Source: Certhia americana | Taxonomy: Eukaryota; Chordata; Aves; Passeriformes; Certhiidae | Direction: 5' to 3' | Length of the DNA stretch: 64,000 nt | Assembly: GCA_018697195.1 (NCBI GenBank) | Contig: CM031857.1 | Span: 61,722,583 to 61,786,582, forward strand | Shown here: piece by piece, positions 25,849 to 38,100 of the stretch | How positions within the stretch are numbered: position 1 is the stretch's first letter | How the letters are laid out: the number at the start of each line of letters is the position of its first letter | Position numbers and translations under genes: made by a program | Notes under the pieces: generated by a model | The model's input: only the letters and a program-made list of their open reading frames with translations | The model's database searches: none | Told to the model about the DNA's origin: nothing

Positions 25849-28019
25849 GCTAGCCACACAGATTAAAATAAGAGGTGTTATTAAATTAAGCTTTTCAGTT
25901 TATTGTCACATTTTTAGTTTTCTTTAAAGAGACTTAAAATACATCAAAAGTTTCATGACATGTGCAATTATAACAGTGTGTAACTTTGTAACTTTGCATG
26001 TGAACAGCTAAATTCAGTGTTAAAGATCACCTCCCTCCAATCACTTTTTTTAACTCTACAGAGAGAGAACTTTAAATGGAAGTATTGAATGAGTTTGTTT
26101 TGGTTTTTTTTTTTTGTTTTTTTTTTTTTTTTAATTTTGTACTTCAGTTTTATTGAACTTATATTCAGTTCGGGCAATACCTTAAATCATCTGATATTTT
26201 TTATATCCAATGTTGAATATTTCTTCATACATATGCAAAATCAGTAGACTGTGCTTGAACATACATATATAACTGCATGAGTGTAAGTGAGCATATATTT
26301 ACATTTAGATATACATTGAAATGGTAGAAATTATAATATTTCCTGAGGCTTTACAGTCCATTTCCACCACCTGTCCTTTTCAAACATGTGCCTGTTCCTT
26401 GTAGTAGAATAAACTTAGTATTAGCAACAGTAATATTCATGATTTCCTTCATTGCTAAACCAACTTTTTAATTGGCTCCTAAATGTATAGGGACCTTCAG
26501 GTTTTTCACAGGATGCTTATAAAGTGGTATCCTCTGATTACATTATATCCTGTAGCAATTTGGCAGGATGGTATTGAATCTGTATGTGATTGCTAAATTG
26601 CTAAATCAGCCATTTTTCTTATTTTTCTTACATTATAATTTTTCATACATTTTTCTGAAAAAGTTCCTTTTTCTTTTAGTAAGCAAGGAAATTCTGTAAT
26701 CCTTCAAGAAACCACTGATTTAGTACAGATAGGTATTTTATGCAGGACAATGCCAAAAGTATTATCTAACTCTATCATTTAATGTAAGATATCTAGTATA
26801 AAGATACCAGTGCTATAGAAGTCTCCAAGCAAAAAAAAAAAAAACAACAAACTAAACCAAACCAAAACCAAAACCAAAACCCAAACCATCATTTTTGATT
26901 TATGAATACAGAAATAGTATTTTCTAAATTTTCCTGGAAATAATGCAGTTGATTCCTTTTCACTTTCATGAAAAATTTACTAATATTATGCAGATCAGCA
27001 TTAGTCATAGCCTTGAAATATTTATTTGCATAAATATACAAAAAATTGTAGTTCCAGAACCACTGGATATCACTAAATAGAAACACACCAAATTATAGAT
27101 ATTCTAGTAAAATTGCAAATAATTTTGAAACCATGATTTTTACACATGAAAATGAAGTATGAACGTGCTTTTTTAATTGATGATTTTTTTTCCAGATACA
27201 GCTGGTGCAGATTCAGCAGAGTAGTTTCACCTTTGCTACATATTAGCTTGATGTTTGGAAGTCCCACCACCCCTTGCTCTCAGAAAATTTACTCCCAGAC
27301 AAAACCAGCACTGTTTGCCAATGCCATTCAGTCTTTTAAATCTGTAGTGCAAATAAGAGCATAAAGAAGCTTAAATTGCCAATTATTTTGTTTATTTGTG
27401 TTTTCCCTTAAGCACTTTATAGCAAGAATGATTGTGAGAGTAATTGCCAAGTTACATGTACTTTCTTAGTCTTGAAAAATAGCTAAGCTGAATGATTCCC
27501 TTTATGTGGATAAATTTTAGCTAATGGAACCCCAGCTAAAGGAGTCATTACAATAAGAATTAAGCCATGATATCCTTCTAACAAAAAAAAAAAAAAAAAA
27601 AAAAACCCAAAAAAACCCCAATCAACCAAGCAAACAAAAAACCCTCCAAGAGCAAGAAGAAATCCAGACTAAGGAAAGAAATTATATCATTAATGCCTTG
27701 CAATAAAAATAGCTCTGCACTCATTCTGTTTCCTGTGTTTACTACCATCTGATTTCAGAGTAGCTACCAGTAAAGTTCACATCAATGCCAGCAATTTGTA
27801 TTCAACATTGAGAGCCAGCAGTGTCAGAAACTGCAGATACCCAGTCAAAGAACTGACTGAGGCATGAATCTATAGAGAGATCTGCAAAAAATACCTGGAC
27901 AATGACTATTCAAAAGTACAACAAAAAGTTGAGTAGACAAATATTCAATGTGTTACAAAACAACCTTCCTTGCAAAGGGCAGTCATCCCATAAGGTAGAA
28001 ATGCTAGACACGAAGAATT
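25849..28019. other. AT-rich unique sequence
   Basis: No gene was seen. T runs lie at 26107-26132 and an A run with C interruptions lies at about 27582-27640. Confidence 0.6.
26831..26888. repeat. A-rich tract with (CCAAAA)n
   Basis: An A run is followed by ACCAA and CCAAAA units. Simple repeat. Confidence 0.85.
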
Positions 28020-28200
28020 TTTTTTTCCTTTCTTTCTTTCTTTTTGTTTCTTTCTCCCTTCCCTTCCCTTCCCTTCCCTTCCCTTCCCTTCCCTTCCCTT
28101 CCCTTCCCTTCCTTTCCCTTCCCTTCCTTTCCCAACTTCCCTTCCCTTAACTTCCCTGAACTTCCCTGAACTTCCCTTCTTTTCCTTCCATCCATCTCCA
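28020..28200. repeat. (CCCTT)n pyrimidine microsatellite
   Basis: A TTTC-rich lead-in is followed from 28056 by about eleven perfect CCCTT units, then imperfect ones, then three copies of a CTTCCCTGAA-like 10-mer near 28139-28178. The strand is nearly pure pyrimidine for about 180 bases. Long Lys/Arg/Glu/Gly ORFs on the complement are artefacts of the repeat. Confidence 0.95.
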
Positions 28201-28216
28201 GCCATCCATTTCTAAC

Positions 28217-28345
28217 ATGTATATATATATGTATATAATATTTATGAATTTTATTTAATATAAATATTTAAATATATAATACTAATATTTAAATGTTTAA
28301 AATATTTATTTGTATATATTTATATATATATTTAATACATTTATA
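28217..28345. repeat. AT-rich low-complexity block
   Basis: Nearly pure A/T with many TATATA and ATATTTAA words, directly after the CCCTT tract. Confidence 0.85.
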
Positions 28346-29456
28346 TGAGTTCATTCTACTGTATTATCTGCTTTCCAAGGTTTATATACAACACTAAAAT
28401 ATAATCCCTATTAATCTTCACAAAGTTCACTCTACTCAATTGAAAAAATAACAATGCTGTTTTCATACAATTTATAGAATAGAAGGCTTTTCCTAAAATA
28501 TTTCTGAGATCTATCCTAGATTCTAAGATTTCTGTCTGATGCATTGTATCAGGAAGCACTCTGAATCCCTTTGGAGGGATTTGCCAGTGTTAACTAATGG
28601 CAAAAAAGATTATAGCAGAATTCAGATGAAATATTGTTTACATCAAACACGACGCTTTAAAACGAATTGAATTCAAGGTTGTAAATACAAAATGTGGTAG
28701 GAAAAAAAACATCCAATATCTTGTCTTCTACTATCTAATATAAAGCAAGAACTTTTTTTTGTCATAATTCTTGAACCAAGGACCTAACAAATATTCAAAA
28801 CTGTGTATTGGATGTATTGGAAAGTCATGGTGTCTTTTGCATGCTTCTTGTCCTCATCAAACTCAGGTATTTACTTCTCATTCACAGAACAGATTCAGAA
28901 GATAGAATAGGTTAAAAAACTCAAAATCTACCGATACTATGCAAGAAGAGTAATATTCAAGGCAGAGAACTGTTTCATCCTGGAACAAATAGTTTCGGAA
29001 AAACACCCCAAAAACTGAATGTGTTTTTTCTGCATCTGAGCCAACAGTTTCATAACTGTGAGCATATTTAAATGCTTTCCAGAGTTTTACCTTTGCTGTA
29101 AAGAATGTGGGTAGCTAAACAGAGACTCTAGTACCATCTTCTATCTCATTGGAAGGAATGAAATCTAATTAAGAGTTAGCAATTCTGCTTTCAGGTACAA
29201 AATTGTAAAAAGAAAAGGAAATCCTTTCATGTTTGCTATTTTATCTACTGCCTTGATATAATTATTTTTCTTGGCCTCTAGTAACACTTTTTAACATTAA
29301 GGTGGCTTAAAAAAACATAAAGATTCCCAAAGTTTATACTTAGATACACATAGGTAGATTAGAAGGCTATTTCAATTTTAAAAACAATAGTTCAATCAAC
29401 AATGATCTCTGTATGACCCAATGTTAATACAACTGTAATTGATAGAAAAATGGAGA
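28346..29456. other. AT-rich unique sequence
   Basis: Nothing recognisable was seen. Confidence 0.6.
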
Positions 29457-29536
29457 TGGGGAAGGGGAAGGGGAAGGGGAAGGGGAAGGGGAAGGGGAAG
29501 GGGAAAGGGAAGGGGAAGGGGAAGGGGAAGGGGAAA
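29457..29536. repeat. (GGGGAA)n hexanucleotide microsatellite
   Basis: About thirteen GGGGAA units with one GGGGAAA-type slip near 29505. The plus strand is purine-only with repeated runs of four G. The complement would encode a PFPFPF ORF, which is an artefact. Confidence 0.95.
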
Positions 29537-31852
29537 AGAAATATGTGGATTTCATCCTTATTGTCTTCCATGCAAGAAGTGAGGTACAAGATCATTCAAT
29601 TTGAGTTTTATTCATATAAATAGTTTCTAATTACTGCATCTTTATCAGTCACAGAAGAAGTTGAGTGACACAGAATATTATTAGTTGTTTTTTCTCCTCA
29701 GAATATTTTCAGTTAAATGTTATCTTCTAATATTCTACATAATATCCATCGACCACAGTACTGAATATTCTAACCTATACAAATTTTACCAATTCTAAAT
29801 TTATTGAAGAAAACATGACATTTTTGCTGGATTTTGTTAGCATAAACCATTCAATAAATCTACAATATTTTTCACTTTTTGACTGTTATTTATTGAAAAC
29901 AATTTTCTTGAAAAAATGAGCTAAATAGATCAACATTTAGTCTTTCATAGACTACGCACCGCCACTGAACACATTACACTGATATTTAGCCATGTAACCT
30001 AAAGACTGAAATCAAATTCTATTCTGACACTTGTTGAAAATACTTAAATCAGTCATTGTTCTTCTGATTTATTAGTCATGGGATGCTCTACACCACTTGA
30101 ATATTCCTATATTACCTATAATACCAAAATGTTGGAGGTTTCCTAGGAGGCTATCTTCCATCCCCTTCCTCCCCTTAAATGAAAGGTTTTATTGCCTGTT
30201 TTCCTTTGTTTTGAAAGTTTGACTAATTCAATCTGTTAATGGAAATATAAGCCATGAGAAATTAATGGTACCAATCTCAATTGCTTTATAATGTTGAGCA
30301 AAATAAATGTACATAGATTTCTACCAGTACTCTAGAAGAGTATTTCTGATGATCACTGATGCTAATACAATGTTAATGTGTCATTAAATGTTATGTTAAA
30401 GTGAGAAAAGATAACTATCATGCACAGGCTTAAAAGATCAAATCGATATTAGTAAATAGCTCATGCCTTTTAAAAATCCCCCTCCAGAAATGGATGGTGT
30501 GTGAAGAAGAAAAGACCTGTTTGTGCTAATACTTTATACATTTGCACATTGCTCAGAAGTGTCAATCAGGTACTCCTCTGTGGAATATTATGTGATACTG
30601 TATATATTTCACACAAGGAGAGTATCAAGGCCATTGAACTGGAAAGAAATGAAATAGCAACACATTCTCAGTCACAGTCTTGTGATGTGCTGTCCAGCTT
30701 GGCTGCTTACTGCTGGATCTCTTCTCCATGAGCACTGTCCTTGGTTTAGCTCTTTTCAATGACTCATGTCTCCAAAAACCAGCTATCCAAGTGAGCAAAA
30801 ACTTTTGATCCATCTCCTACTCTTCATAGTACTCTTAGCATCTGGCTTAATCATTTGCCCTAAAAGGATTCAAACATGACAGAATAAAAGAAATCAATGA
30901 TCTGCAGAAGAACTGGTTACACATCCTAGAAGTCTGTAATTGACTACATGGATTGAGTAAAGAAGAAAATGACACACATTAACTCCCGAATGGTCTTTGA
31001 ATTAACAAAATTTTGGCAAGAGCATTAAAAATTAACCCTAAATTAAAAAAAAAAAAAATACTATTGATTATCCTCAATTTTTATAGAGATTTAAAGCGCT
31101 CTAGAAAGAAGAGCACTTCACCTCATTTTAAAACTGAGGAAAGGGCAACAGGAGATTCAAGACCAAAACTGATACAATTGTGTGAGATTTTAAAAAGTAA
31201 AATTGTTCACGAGATAATATATTATCATAATACATTTTGTATTTGTGCTATGTAGATAAATAAATCTATCCAAATTCCAAGTGAATATTTTTCTCTCCTT
31301 GTACTCCATACATTTTATGTTTGGTTCATTGTTTGTGACAATGAATTGTTTGTGACAATGACAAACACATTTTCATGTGTTCAGTAGTGGTTAAATAGAG
31401 TATCAAAAATAGGGACTTACCTCCCCTCATTCCCTGCTCCCTCCCTGCTCTCTAAACAATAAACAGAGCTTTGAATAAATAATTCAGATTACCTCCATAA
31501 AGCCTTGTTTGCTTGCCTGTGGTGTGACTTAGGCTTTATACATTAAAGTTAATGTTAGTGCACCTTCAACACCCTCAACTGTGCATTAAGTTTATCAGAA
31601 GACACTGTTGATGGAATGTAGTTTTATGGTAGCTATAATACCGCTCCATAAAAAGAAAGAAGATCTATTCTGACTAACTTCAGCATCTGACTTCCTCTTA
31701 AATAGTAGGCATCCTGGGTGAAATTTGTTTAATCTCTGGAATATCACATCAGGTTGGCAATTTATCTCAGTCCAAATGAATACTCTAAGTAGATCAGATG
31801 AAGTAGCCTCTGGAGAGGGCTATAAAAAATTCTACGTTCATCGTTAAGACCA
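29537..31852. other. AT-rich unique sequence
   Basis: No gene was seen. A 16-base word, TTGTTTGTGACAATGA, occurs twice in direct succession near 31329-31362. Confidence 0.6.
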
Positions 31853-31884
<32 letters not shown>

Positions 31885-31886
31885 CA
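31853..31886. repeat. (AT)n microsatellite
   Basis: About sixteen AT units with one G interruption. Confidence 0.92.
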
Positions 31887-32680
31887 CCTATATTTTAAAG
31901 CTATCTGTCTTTTAGAGATTTGAGGTTTGTTGATATAATTTTCACCTCTGATATTTTCTCTTTTAATAGATGCTTAAAATGAGAAATATTTTCACTCTAA
32001 ATGTCTTCAGAAATATTCATTTTCACTGACTACACAGGAAATGCAGGCACTTACTTTCAGAAGATGCATCTATTCTACGTTATATATTTAAGTTGTGGCT
32101 CAATAATATAATTTTTCCTCTGTGTATGTGTGTATTTTTCATGTGTGTACCTGAATTGAAAGTGACTAAGACTTTCAGTATTTGTACATTTAATAAGTTT
32201 TAAGAAGAATAAACTTCAACAAAACACAAAATTTTCACTGAATATGAAAGCTCTACATAATCAGTATTTTTAATTAGTTTTCAAAAACCAAATAAACAAA
32301 TAAGAGTAACTTATTTTAAGGGAAATTAACAGTGCAAATTCCTATAACTATATTTTAAAGCTGTTGTGTTTTTGTTCTCCTGATATTTATGGCATGTAGA
32401 ACAAGCAACTATCAGTCTATTGTTTTTCATTAAGCCAAAGAAGGGGCAGGGCTAGAAAGTATATTCTCAGGCAGAGAAATAGTTTTAAAAATACTGAAAG
32501 ATACTATGACCTCTTTAACCCGGAAAATGAATGTGCAATAGCAGCAATATAATATTAAGAAGATTTATAATTGTGAAAGTCCTGCTCTGAAATGTAGTTG
32601 ATGTACTCCCATACTACTTTTGGTACCTTTTATATGCTGGTCTAAGTTAAAAGAAGCTTAGTATGTATATGAGCACAATT
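31887..32680. other. AT-rich unique sequence
   Basis: Nothing recognisable was seen. Confidence 0.55.
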
Positions 32681-33228
32681 TGTGGAGACAGCCAGTGTGG
32701 TGCCCTCCATGATAATTTTGGCATTCCTTTTCTAGTCCCACTGTCCCTGAAGCCATAGGCTCTGTGGGGTCTCTGAATCCTAACCTTAGCCTTAGCCTTT
32801 ACCCTAACCCCAATACATTTTTGATCTGAGGTCCCTATCAGCATAGCCCAGATTGGAAAAGTGTTGACGCAGTCATGTTGTCACCTTGTTGTGATCCACT
32901 TGGAATGCCTCTTCTAGCCCAAGGCTCTCTGGAGCTGCAGGCTCTGTGGCTCTCTGAACCATGACACAGGCCATAAATTTGAAGTGGTCTTGTTCGTTCC
33001 TCATTTGAGTTCCCCATCAATGGGTGAATATAATTAGAAAGGTGTGGAAGCAACAATATTGGTGCCCTGCTGTGATCCCCTTGGTGTGCCTTCTCCAGGC
33101 CCTGTATCCCTTGGACTAGAGGCTGTCAGGGTCTCTAAAGGCATAATGGAATCTTGGTGCTACATCTGAGGTCCCCATCACTATAAGTGTTCCAAAACAG
33201 AAAATGTGGAAGTAGTAAAGTTGATATC

Positions 33229-33994
33229 TGTTGCATATAGATAAAGCCCTATAAAATAAGGGCCTTGTTACCTATGTAAAATCATGGCTCAGGCCTGCTA
33301 CTTCAGCTAAGTAGAAGAGTGTTGGGGTAGAGTAAAAGTGTTGAGACAGAAGTAGAAGGTTGTGGGAAAACCCACTTCAGTTTTTGAGAGGAAAAAAGCT
33401 CACTCCCAACATACCCTGTGACCGGTATGTAAAACAGTTCTAGAAAGTTCTCTGTTCCATGTGTTGTCACTGGTTTAAAAGTTCTGCAGTTTTTTGCATA
33501 TTCCTAATCCTTCATCCTGATTGGACCCTCACCCTCAGACTCCACCTCTATCCAACTTTATATAAAATGTGTTCACCATGTTTTTTGGCCTTTTTGGTGC
33601 ATACCCTCGAATCATCATCACCTTCACCAGTTTGCTGTTTTAGTATTAATAAACTCTCTTTTATTTTTGGTTCACCAAACTGCTGGTCCCTCCTTTTCAC
33701 CACCTCGATTGGGATCTTCTTGCCAATCTCCTGAAGTGGTCTACAGGTCTGTCCATGCAGCCACAGAAGACGACTGTGGAAAAGTGACTCAACTGAATTA
33801 GAGTTAGAAAAACAAGTTTTAAAACCATTGTGTGTTCACATGGTGGTGTATGGTGATTGGTTGGATTATGTTTGTTATGATTTAAATTTATGTAGCTGAT
33901 AAAAGACCTAACTGCTTCAAAAGGCCTGGTTTTTGCAATAAAGGGGCTCTCCTTTGCACTCACCTGGGGACTCTGTGTCACTTTGCTTCGTGCA
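33229..33994 (+). mobile_element. ERVK-like solo LTR (outer), inserted in the tandem array
   Basis: It runs from TGTTGCATATAGATAAAG to CTTTGCTTCGTGCA. A perfect 6-bp direct repeat GATATC flanks it (33223-33228 and 33995-34000), the TSD length typical of ERVK-type integrases. A polyadenylation signal AATAAA at 33937-33942 lies about 50 bases before the 3' end, so the strand is plus. The element contains another LTR at 33320-33765. Removing that LTR and one TSD copy leaves an LTR of about 314 bp. No internal coding region is present. Confidence 0.85.
33320..33765 (+). mobile_element. ERVK-like solo LTR (inner), nested in another LTR
   Basis: It starts TGTTGGGGTAGAGTAAAAG and ends CATGCAGCCACA. 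Flanks are GAAGAG (33314-33319) and GAAGAC (33766-33771), a 6-bp TSD with one mismatch. TATATAAAA is at 33559-33567 and AATAAA at 33648-33653. Length is 446 bp. It shares its start, a GTGGGAAAACCC block, AAAGTTCTC and TATTGGACCCT-like blocks with the LTRs at 45282 and 60716, but diverges from them in R/U5, so it is a different subfamily. Confidence 0.8.
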
Positions 33995-34120
33995 GATATC
34001 TTGCCATGATCCATTTGGCACACCTTTCCCAGCCCCAGCATCCCTGAAGCTTTAGGCTTTGTTGCTTTCTGAACCCTAGCCCAAACCTCAATGTATTATT
34101 GGTGCTGCAGCTTTTAGTTC

Positions 34121-34690
34121 ATAAAAATCAGATTTTTAAATTCATTCAAAATTCATCAAATTCAATCAGAATGGGCAGCCCAAACTGGGAAGTAGAGGCA
34201 GACTTCTCAGATGGGAAAGGGCTGATCTCAGCTGAGATGAAGCAGTTGGGTCTTTTTTGCATTTCCTTGCTGTTTCTCAGCTATTTAGATCAAGGATGAG
34301 AATCTGCTTCTCTCCTCTTAAAAAGAAAAAAAAAAAAAAAACAAAAAAACAAAAGAACAGGTGGCCTAATATAAGTGTTTCATATGCTCACAGAGATGGA
34401 GTGACACAGCAGTCACAATTGTGAAGTCCACAATTCCACTGTCCTAGTCATGGGCCAAGGCATCATCTGATTGTCACTTTGATGCCCTCATCTACAACAC
34501 TCTTTTTGGCTCTTCCCTGGACCCTTCTCCCACTGCCCCTGGTGTCTCCTGTGTGCCTCCTGTCTCCACCCTTGTGCCTTCAGTAGTACCTCTCAGAGCT
34601 ACTTCCCATGCGTCTCACCAAGACCCTCGTTACCACATGCCTCCTCAAGAGTCTGATTTTATGATTTTTCTTTATCCCTGGAATAAAACC
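34121..34690. other. unclassified sequence
   Basis: An A run lies at 34322-34341. 34380-34680 is C/T-rich and more GC-rich than usual. I saw no gene in it. Confidence 0.5.
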
Positions 34691-35107
34691 TGTAGTGGTG
34701 CAGCTACAATTATTCCAGAGTACGACTTGCACACTTGGAGCCCGGAGCACACTAGCTAAGAAATGCTGATGAAGAAGGCAAGGGATGGGTCTTTGTGTGG
34801 AAATCCAAGGGGGTTTATACTTCTAAGGGGTCAAGGGACAAAGACGAGATAGGGTTGAGGGCACAGGGTTAAATATGGGACAAAAGGAACAGCTCTCAGG
34901 GTCAAGGGCCAATGGGAACAGGTAGAAGTGGTGCAGGGTGGGGCAGCCAACTGGGAGAACAAATGAAACAGATAACAGAGGTGGAGTAATGTGACAAAAC
35001 AGATCCAGTGGGGATTAGGAGAGGAAAGAACATTCTAGGGAAGGTACATATGTGGTAAACAGAGGCTGAACCGGGGTGAACAGAAGTGATATGGACTGTA
35101 TGTAGCA
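34691..35107 (-). mobile_element. solo LTR, minus strand
   Basis: On the plus strand it runs TGTAGTGGTGCAGCTAC to GACTGTATGTAGCA, so it has TG/CA ends. ATAAAAC occurs on both sides (34683-34689, with one extra C before the LTR, and 35108-35114), a probable 6-7-bp TSD. On the minus strand a TATAAA box (complement of about 34815) is preceded by CCAAT-like boxes (CCCATTGGCCC). These features support an LTR read on the minus strand. Length is 417 bp. I do not recognise the family. Confidence 0.62.
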
Positions 35108-35114
35108 ATAAAAC

Positions 35115-38100
35115 TTATTACCATATGCTTGCAAAGACCTGTGAGAGGTAGGCTTTTCTCACCCTAACCTCAAATGAGTGTTTCTCTTTGCCTGCCTCTG
35201 CTCCTCCAGGGCTGGGATGTTTTGGCTCTCAGAGTCTCACAAAGATCTATCTCACCTCAGTTTTCAATTAAGATTTTAATTTCAGTTTGTTGAATGGTAA
35301 TGATATGCTTTATTACTGACTAGCAGTGTCTGTTCACACTAACTGGTACATGTCATTCTTTGTGATGTTTTAAATTATCTTCTTGATACAATGCTGGATA
35401 GGAAACTGAGGGGCAGAATAAGCTGAATGATGCTATGGCAGACCAGTGTGGTTTAAGGATTCAGTCTCATTTTTTGCTTTCAACTTACTGATGATTTTTC
35501 TAGTCTAGTTTCAGTTATTTTAGTAATTCTAGGAGTCAAAAGGTGGTTGAATGTTTCAACTCTGCCAGATAACAGAAGAATAACTCGTCTCGTTTAGTTG
35601 TCATTGCAGTTCATATTTTAAAATAAACTTCTTAATATAAATGAGAATTGCTTACTATGTCTCTTACTCAATAGCTGGTGTTGCCTAAGTAATCTTTAAT
35701 TTGTATTCCGCATTACAATGTGACTTACTGTAAACAAGCAGAAAGATCAAAAGTTTGGGGTGGGTTGTTTATATATTTTCTTGGAGTTACACTTTAAAAA
35801 CTTAGAAACTTCTTTAAATGTCAGAAGACATGGGAAGAACTTTGCAATCTGAAATTCATTTAATATCAAGACAATTATATGAATTGTTGAACAAGTGTGT
35901 CTTTTAATACAATTTTCTTCTTTTTATATCAAGGCAATTTTTTTCTTTTTTTTATCAAGAACACTATATACTAGATTATGCTTGGACAGAACTTTAGAAG
36001 AGAGAAGAAATATAAACATGGTTTTGTCACAAGGTATTTTCTTACACTCCTACACATTATTGAACTATATTGAACTATTTTGAACAGTTCTAACCTTATG
36101 CTGGCTTACAGTTTTGTAATATTTTGACACTAACATATGTGCTCATCCTTTTGGGAACACTGGTAGTCCTTTCCATCCACCAAAAACAGGCAGTGGTCTG
36201 TTTTCTAGACAAAGTAATAATTGCAGCAATTTGAAGAGTTACCATTTGCACCGAAAACCTATGAACAAATATTTATTTTTTCTATTGAATGGATCAGGCC
36301 TGCTAAAAACTTTCCTTTCTCCAGAAGGAAAGTATTTTTTATTTTTCATTATGTAAGTGGCAATATGTTTGAAATTTTTTTTTATATTGGTGCTATTTTT
36401 GGTAGTAAAAGTTATCTGATTCAAGAAATGAAGATCTTGTTGTACTCCTTCAGCAATTACTTTATTCTAGTCAGATGAAAAAAAAAAAATCAATAAAGCC
36501 ATTTTAATAGTTTTTGTCTTAGGGATAATTTTTAGGTTGATATCAAAAGAAAACTTATTTATTATCATAGATTTACAGTGTTTGCAAAAAAAGTATAATT
36601 AAAAATATATTTTATAAATATTAAGCAGTATCCTAAACGCTCCATCATTATTCAATTTTTTTTTTAAAAGCCATTTACATTGGCAAAATTTAGACAGACA
36701 TTCATGTGGTATAACTTTAATAATTTCATAATATATTTCATGCTGCAAAAATGTTAAACAACCAATAATAGCAAATAGAAAATGCTATCAGTGTCTTGTG
36801 AAATAAGCTGGAAAATGACAGTCAGGTGATCTTTCTTTGCAGTTTACTATCCAAAGAGTGCATATATTTTGTAATTCTTGGTCGCGTGATTCGGAGCTTC
36901 ACAGTCAAAAAGAATATTTTATATTTATTTTCAGTTATTCATAAGGAATTGTCCATAGCTTAGTGAGGTATTTGTTGTTGTTATTGTTGTTATTTTTAAC
37001 CACTGAAGGGTTATGAACTGTGGATGTTCTTTTATGAATGTGGCTCATAATTTGAATCTAATATTTTTTATGGTTGTGTATTTATAAAAATTAACTTCCG
37101 GCACCAAGACCTTAAGAAATGTCTTTCAAGTCTTCTTGTCTTGCTTTCAGTTCAGCGTTGTTTTCAGTAATAACTGGCTCTATTTTAACATGCACCAAGG
37201 AAGCTGACTGTCAATCCCTGTGTAAACAAACTTGGTATTTCAGAAAGAAAAATATTAGCTGAACACAAAATCTGTTTGGAAAATGACCAAGGAAACATTA
37301 GAAGCATTATATTTGTACAGGTATATTAGTAAACATTTTGTTACAAAGCTAGCTATTGATTTTTACTGAAAATACACCAATATTTCTGGATGTTTCATGA
37401 GTCACTCACATGTATTTATTAAAGACCAGCTTGCTTAGACATACAAGAAATGAGCAATTTCCTCACCCAACATTAATCAACTAAAAATCATTGCCTTAAA
37501 ACCAGGCATCTAATTCGGACTACTTATCTAGGTGTGCATCTGTAGTCAATGTGCAGATTCTAGTGTTTAGTTTCTTTTTTAAAAAAGTCTCTATGTAATG
37601 TTTTTAAAGGATCTAATTAAGTCACTTTAAACTCAGACAATTGTCAATTTGGATTTCTTTTTCTGAGCACGGTTTGCTTTTCTTAGTCTTAAGCAAACTG
37701 TTTAGTCTATGCCTAGACCTACACCCCTCCCTGTTAAGCCCTTTGGATCCCACACTCCACTAGCCTAAACCTCTTCTTTGTCTCTGTTAATACGATGAAA
37801 AAAATTAGTTACAGAATTTTTTAATGAGAAATTCTGGTGTGTAGTACTGCAGCTATTTCCTCATAAAGGAATAAACTTTGAGGGCCAAAAAAAGAAGGAA
37901 TTATATGAAATACATTAGCAGGGCTCTCACTTTATGAAGAGAAAGAATAGTCATGACTGATCCAAACCTATTTAGATATTAAACACATTAAAAATAAATT
38001 CTACTCTAGTGTGGATTAATCTTTGACAGATTTAGCTATTTCTTTTCTCCCACTTAGTAATAGTAGGTCAGGAATATTTTGGCAAAATTTTAAAAAATAA

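Larger units (their letters stand above)
32681..34120. repeat. tandem array, ~180-bp unit, about four copies, split by LTRs
   Basis: Equivalent positions recur at about 32701, 32881 and 33063, giving periods of 180 and 182. Each unit reads roughly: TGCCCTGCTGTGATCCCCTT, a GGNNTGCCTTCTCCAGGCCC-like block, a CCCTGAAGCCATAGGCTCTG-like block, CTCTGAACCCTAACC-like, GAGGTCCCCATCA, then CCCAGATTGGAAAA(GTGTGGAAGCA). A fourth unit starts at 33205, is broken at 33228 by an LTR and resumes at 34001. Removing the 772 inserted bases restores the unit with a slightly shorter period (about 162). A weak fifth start is possible near 34165. The units have diverged considerably, so the array is old. Confidence 0.75.

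Noticed and set aside
27902..28205. Overlapping ORFs rich in Ser/Leu/Pro or Lys/Glu/Gly/Arg
   Set aside because: Pure translations of the (CCCTT)n microsatellite.
29392..29595. ORF with a PFPFPF run
   Set aside because: Translation of the (GGGGAA)n microsatellite complement.
32780..32812. Interstitial telomere repeat
   Set aside because: Only a few imperfect CCTAACC/CCTTAGCC words, inside one unit of the ~180-bp array. Not a TTAGGG array.
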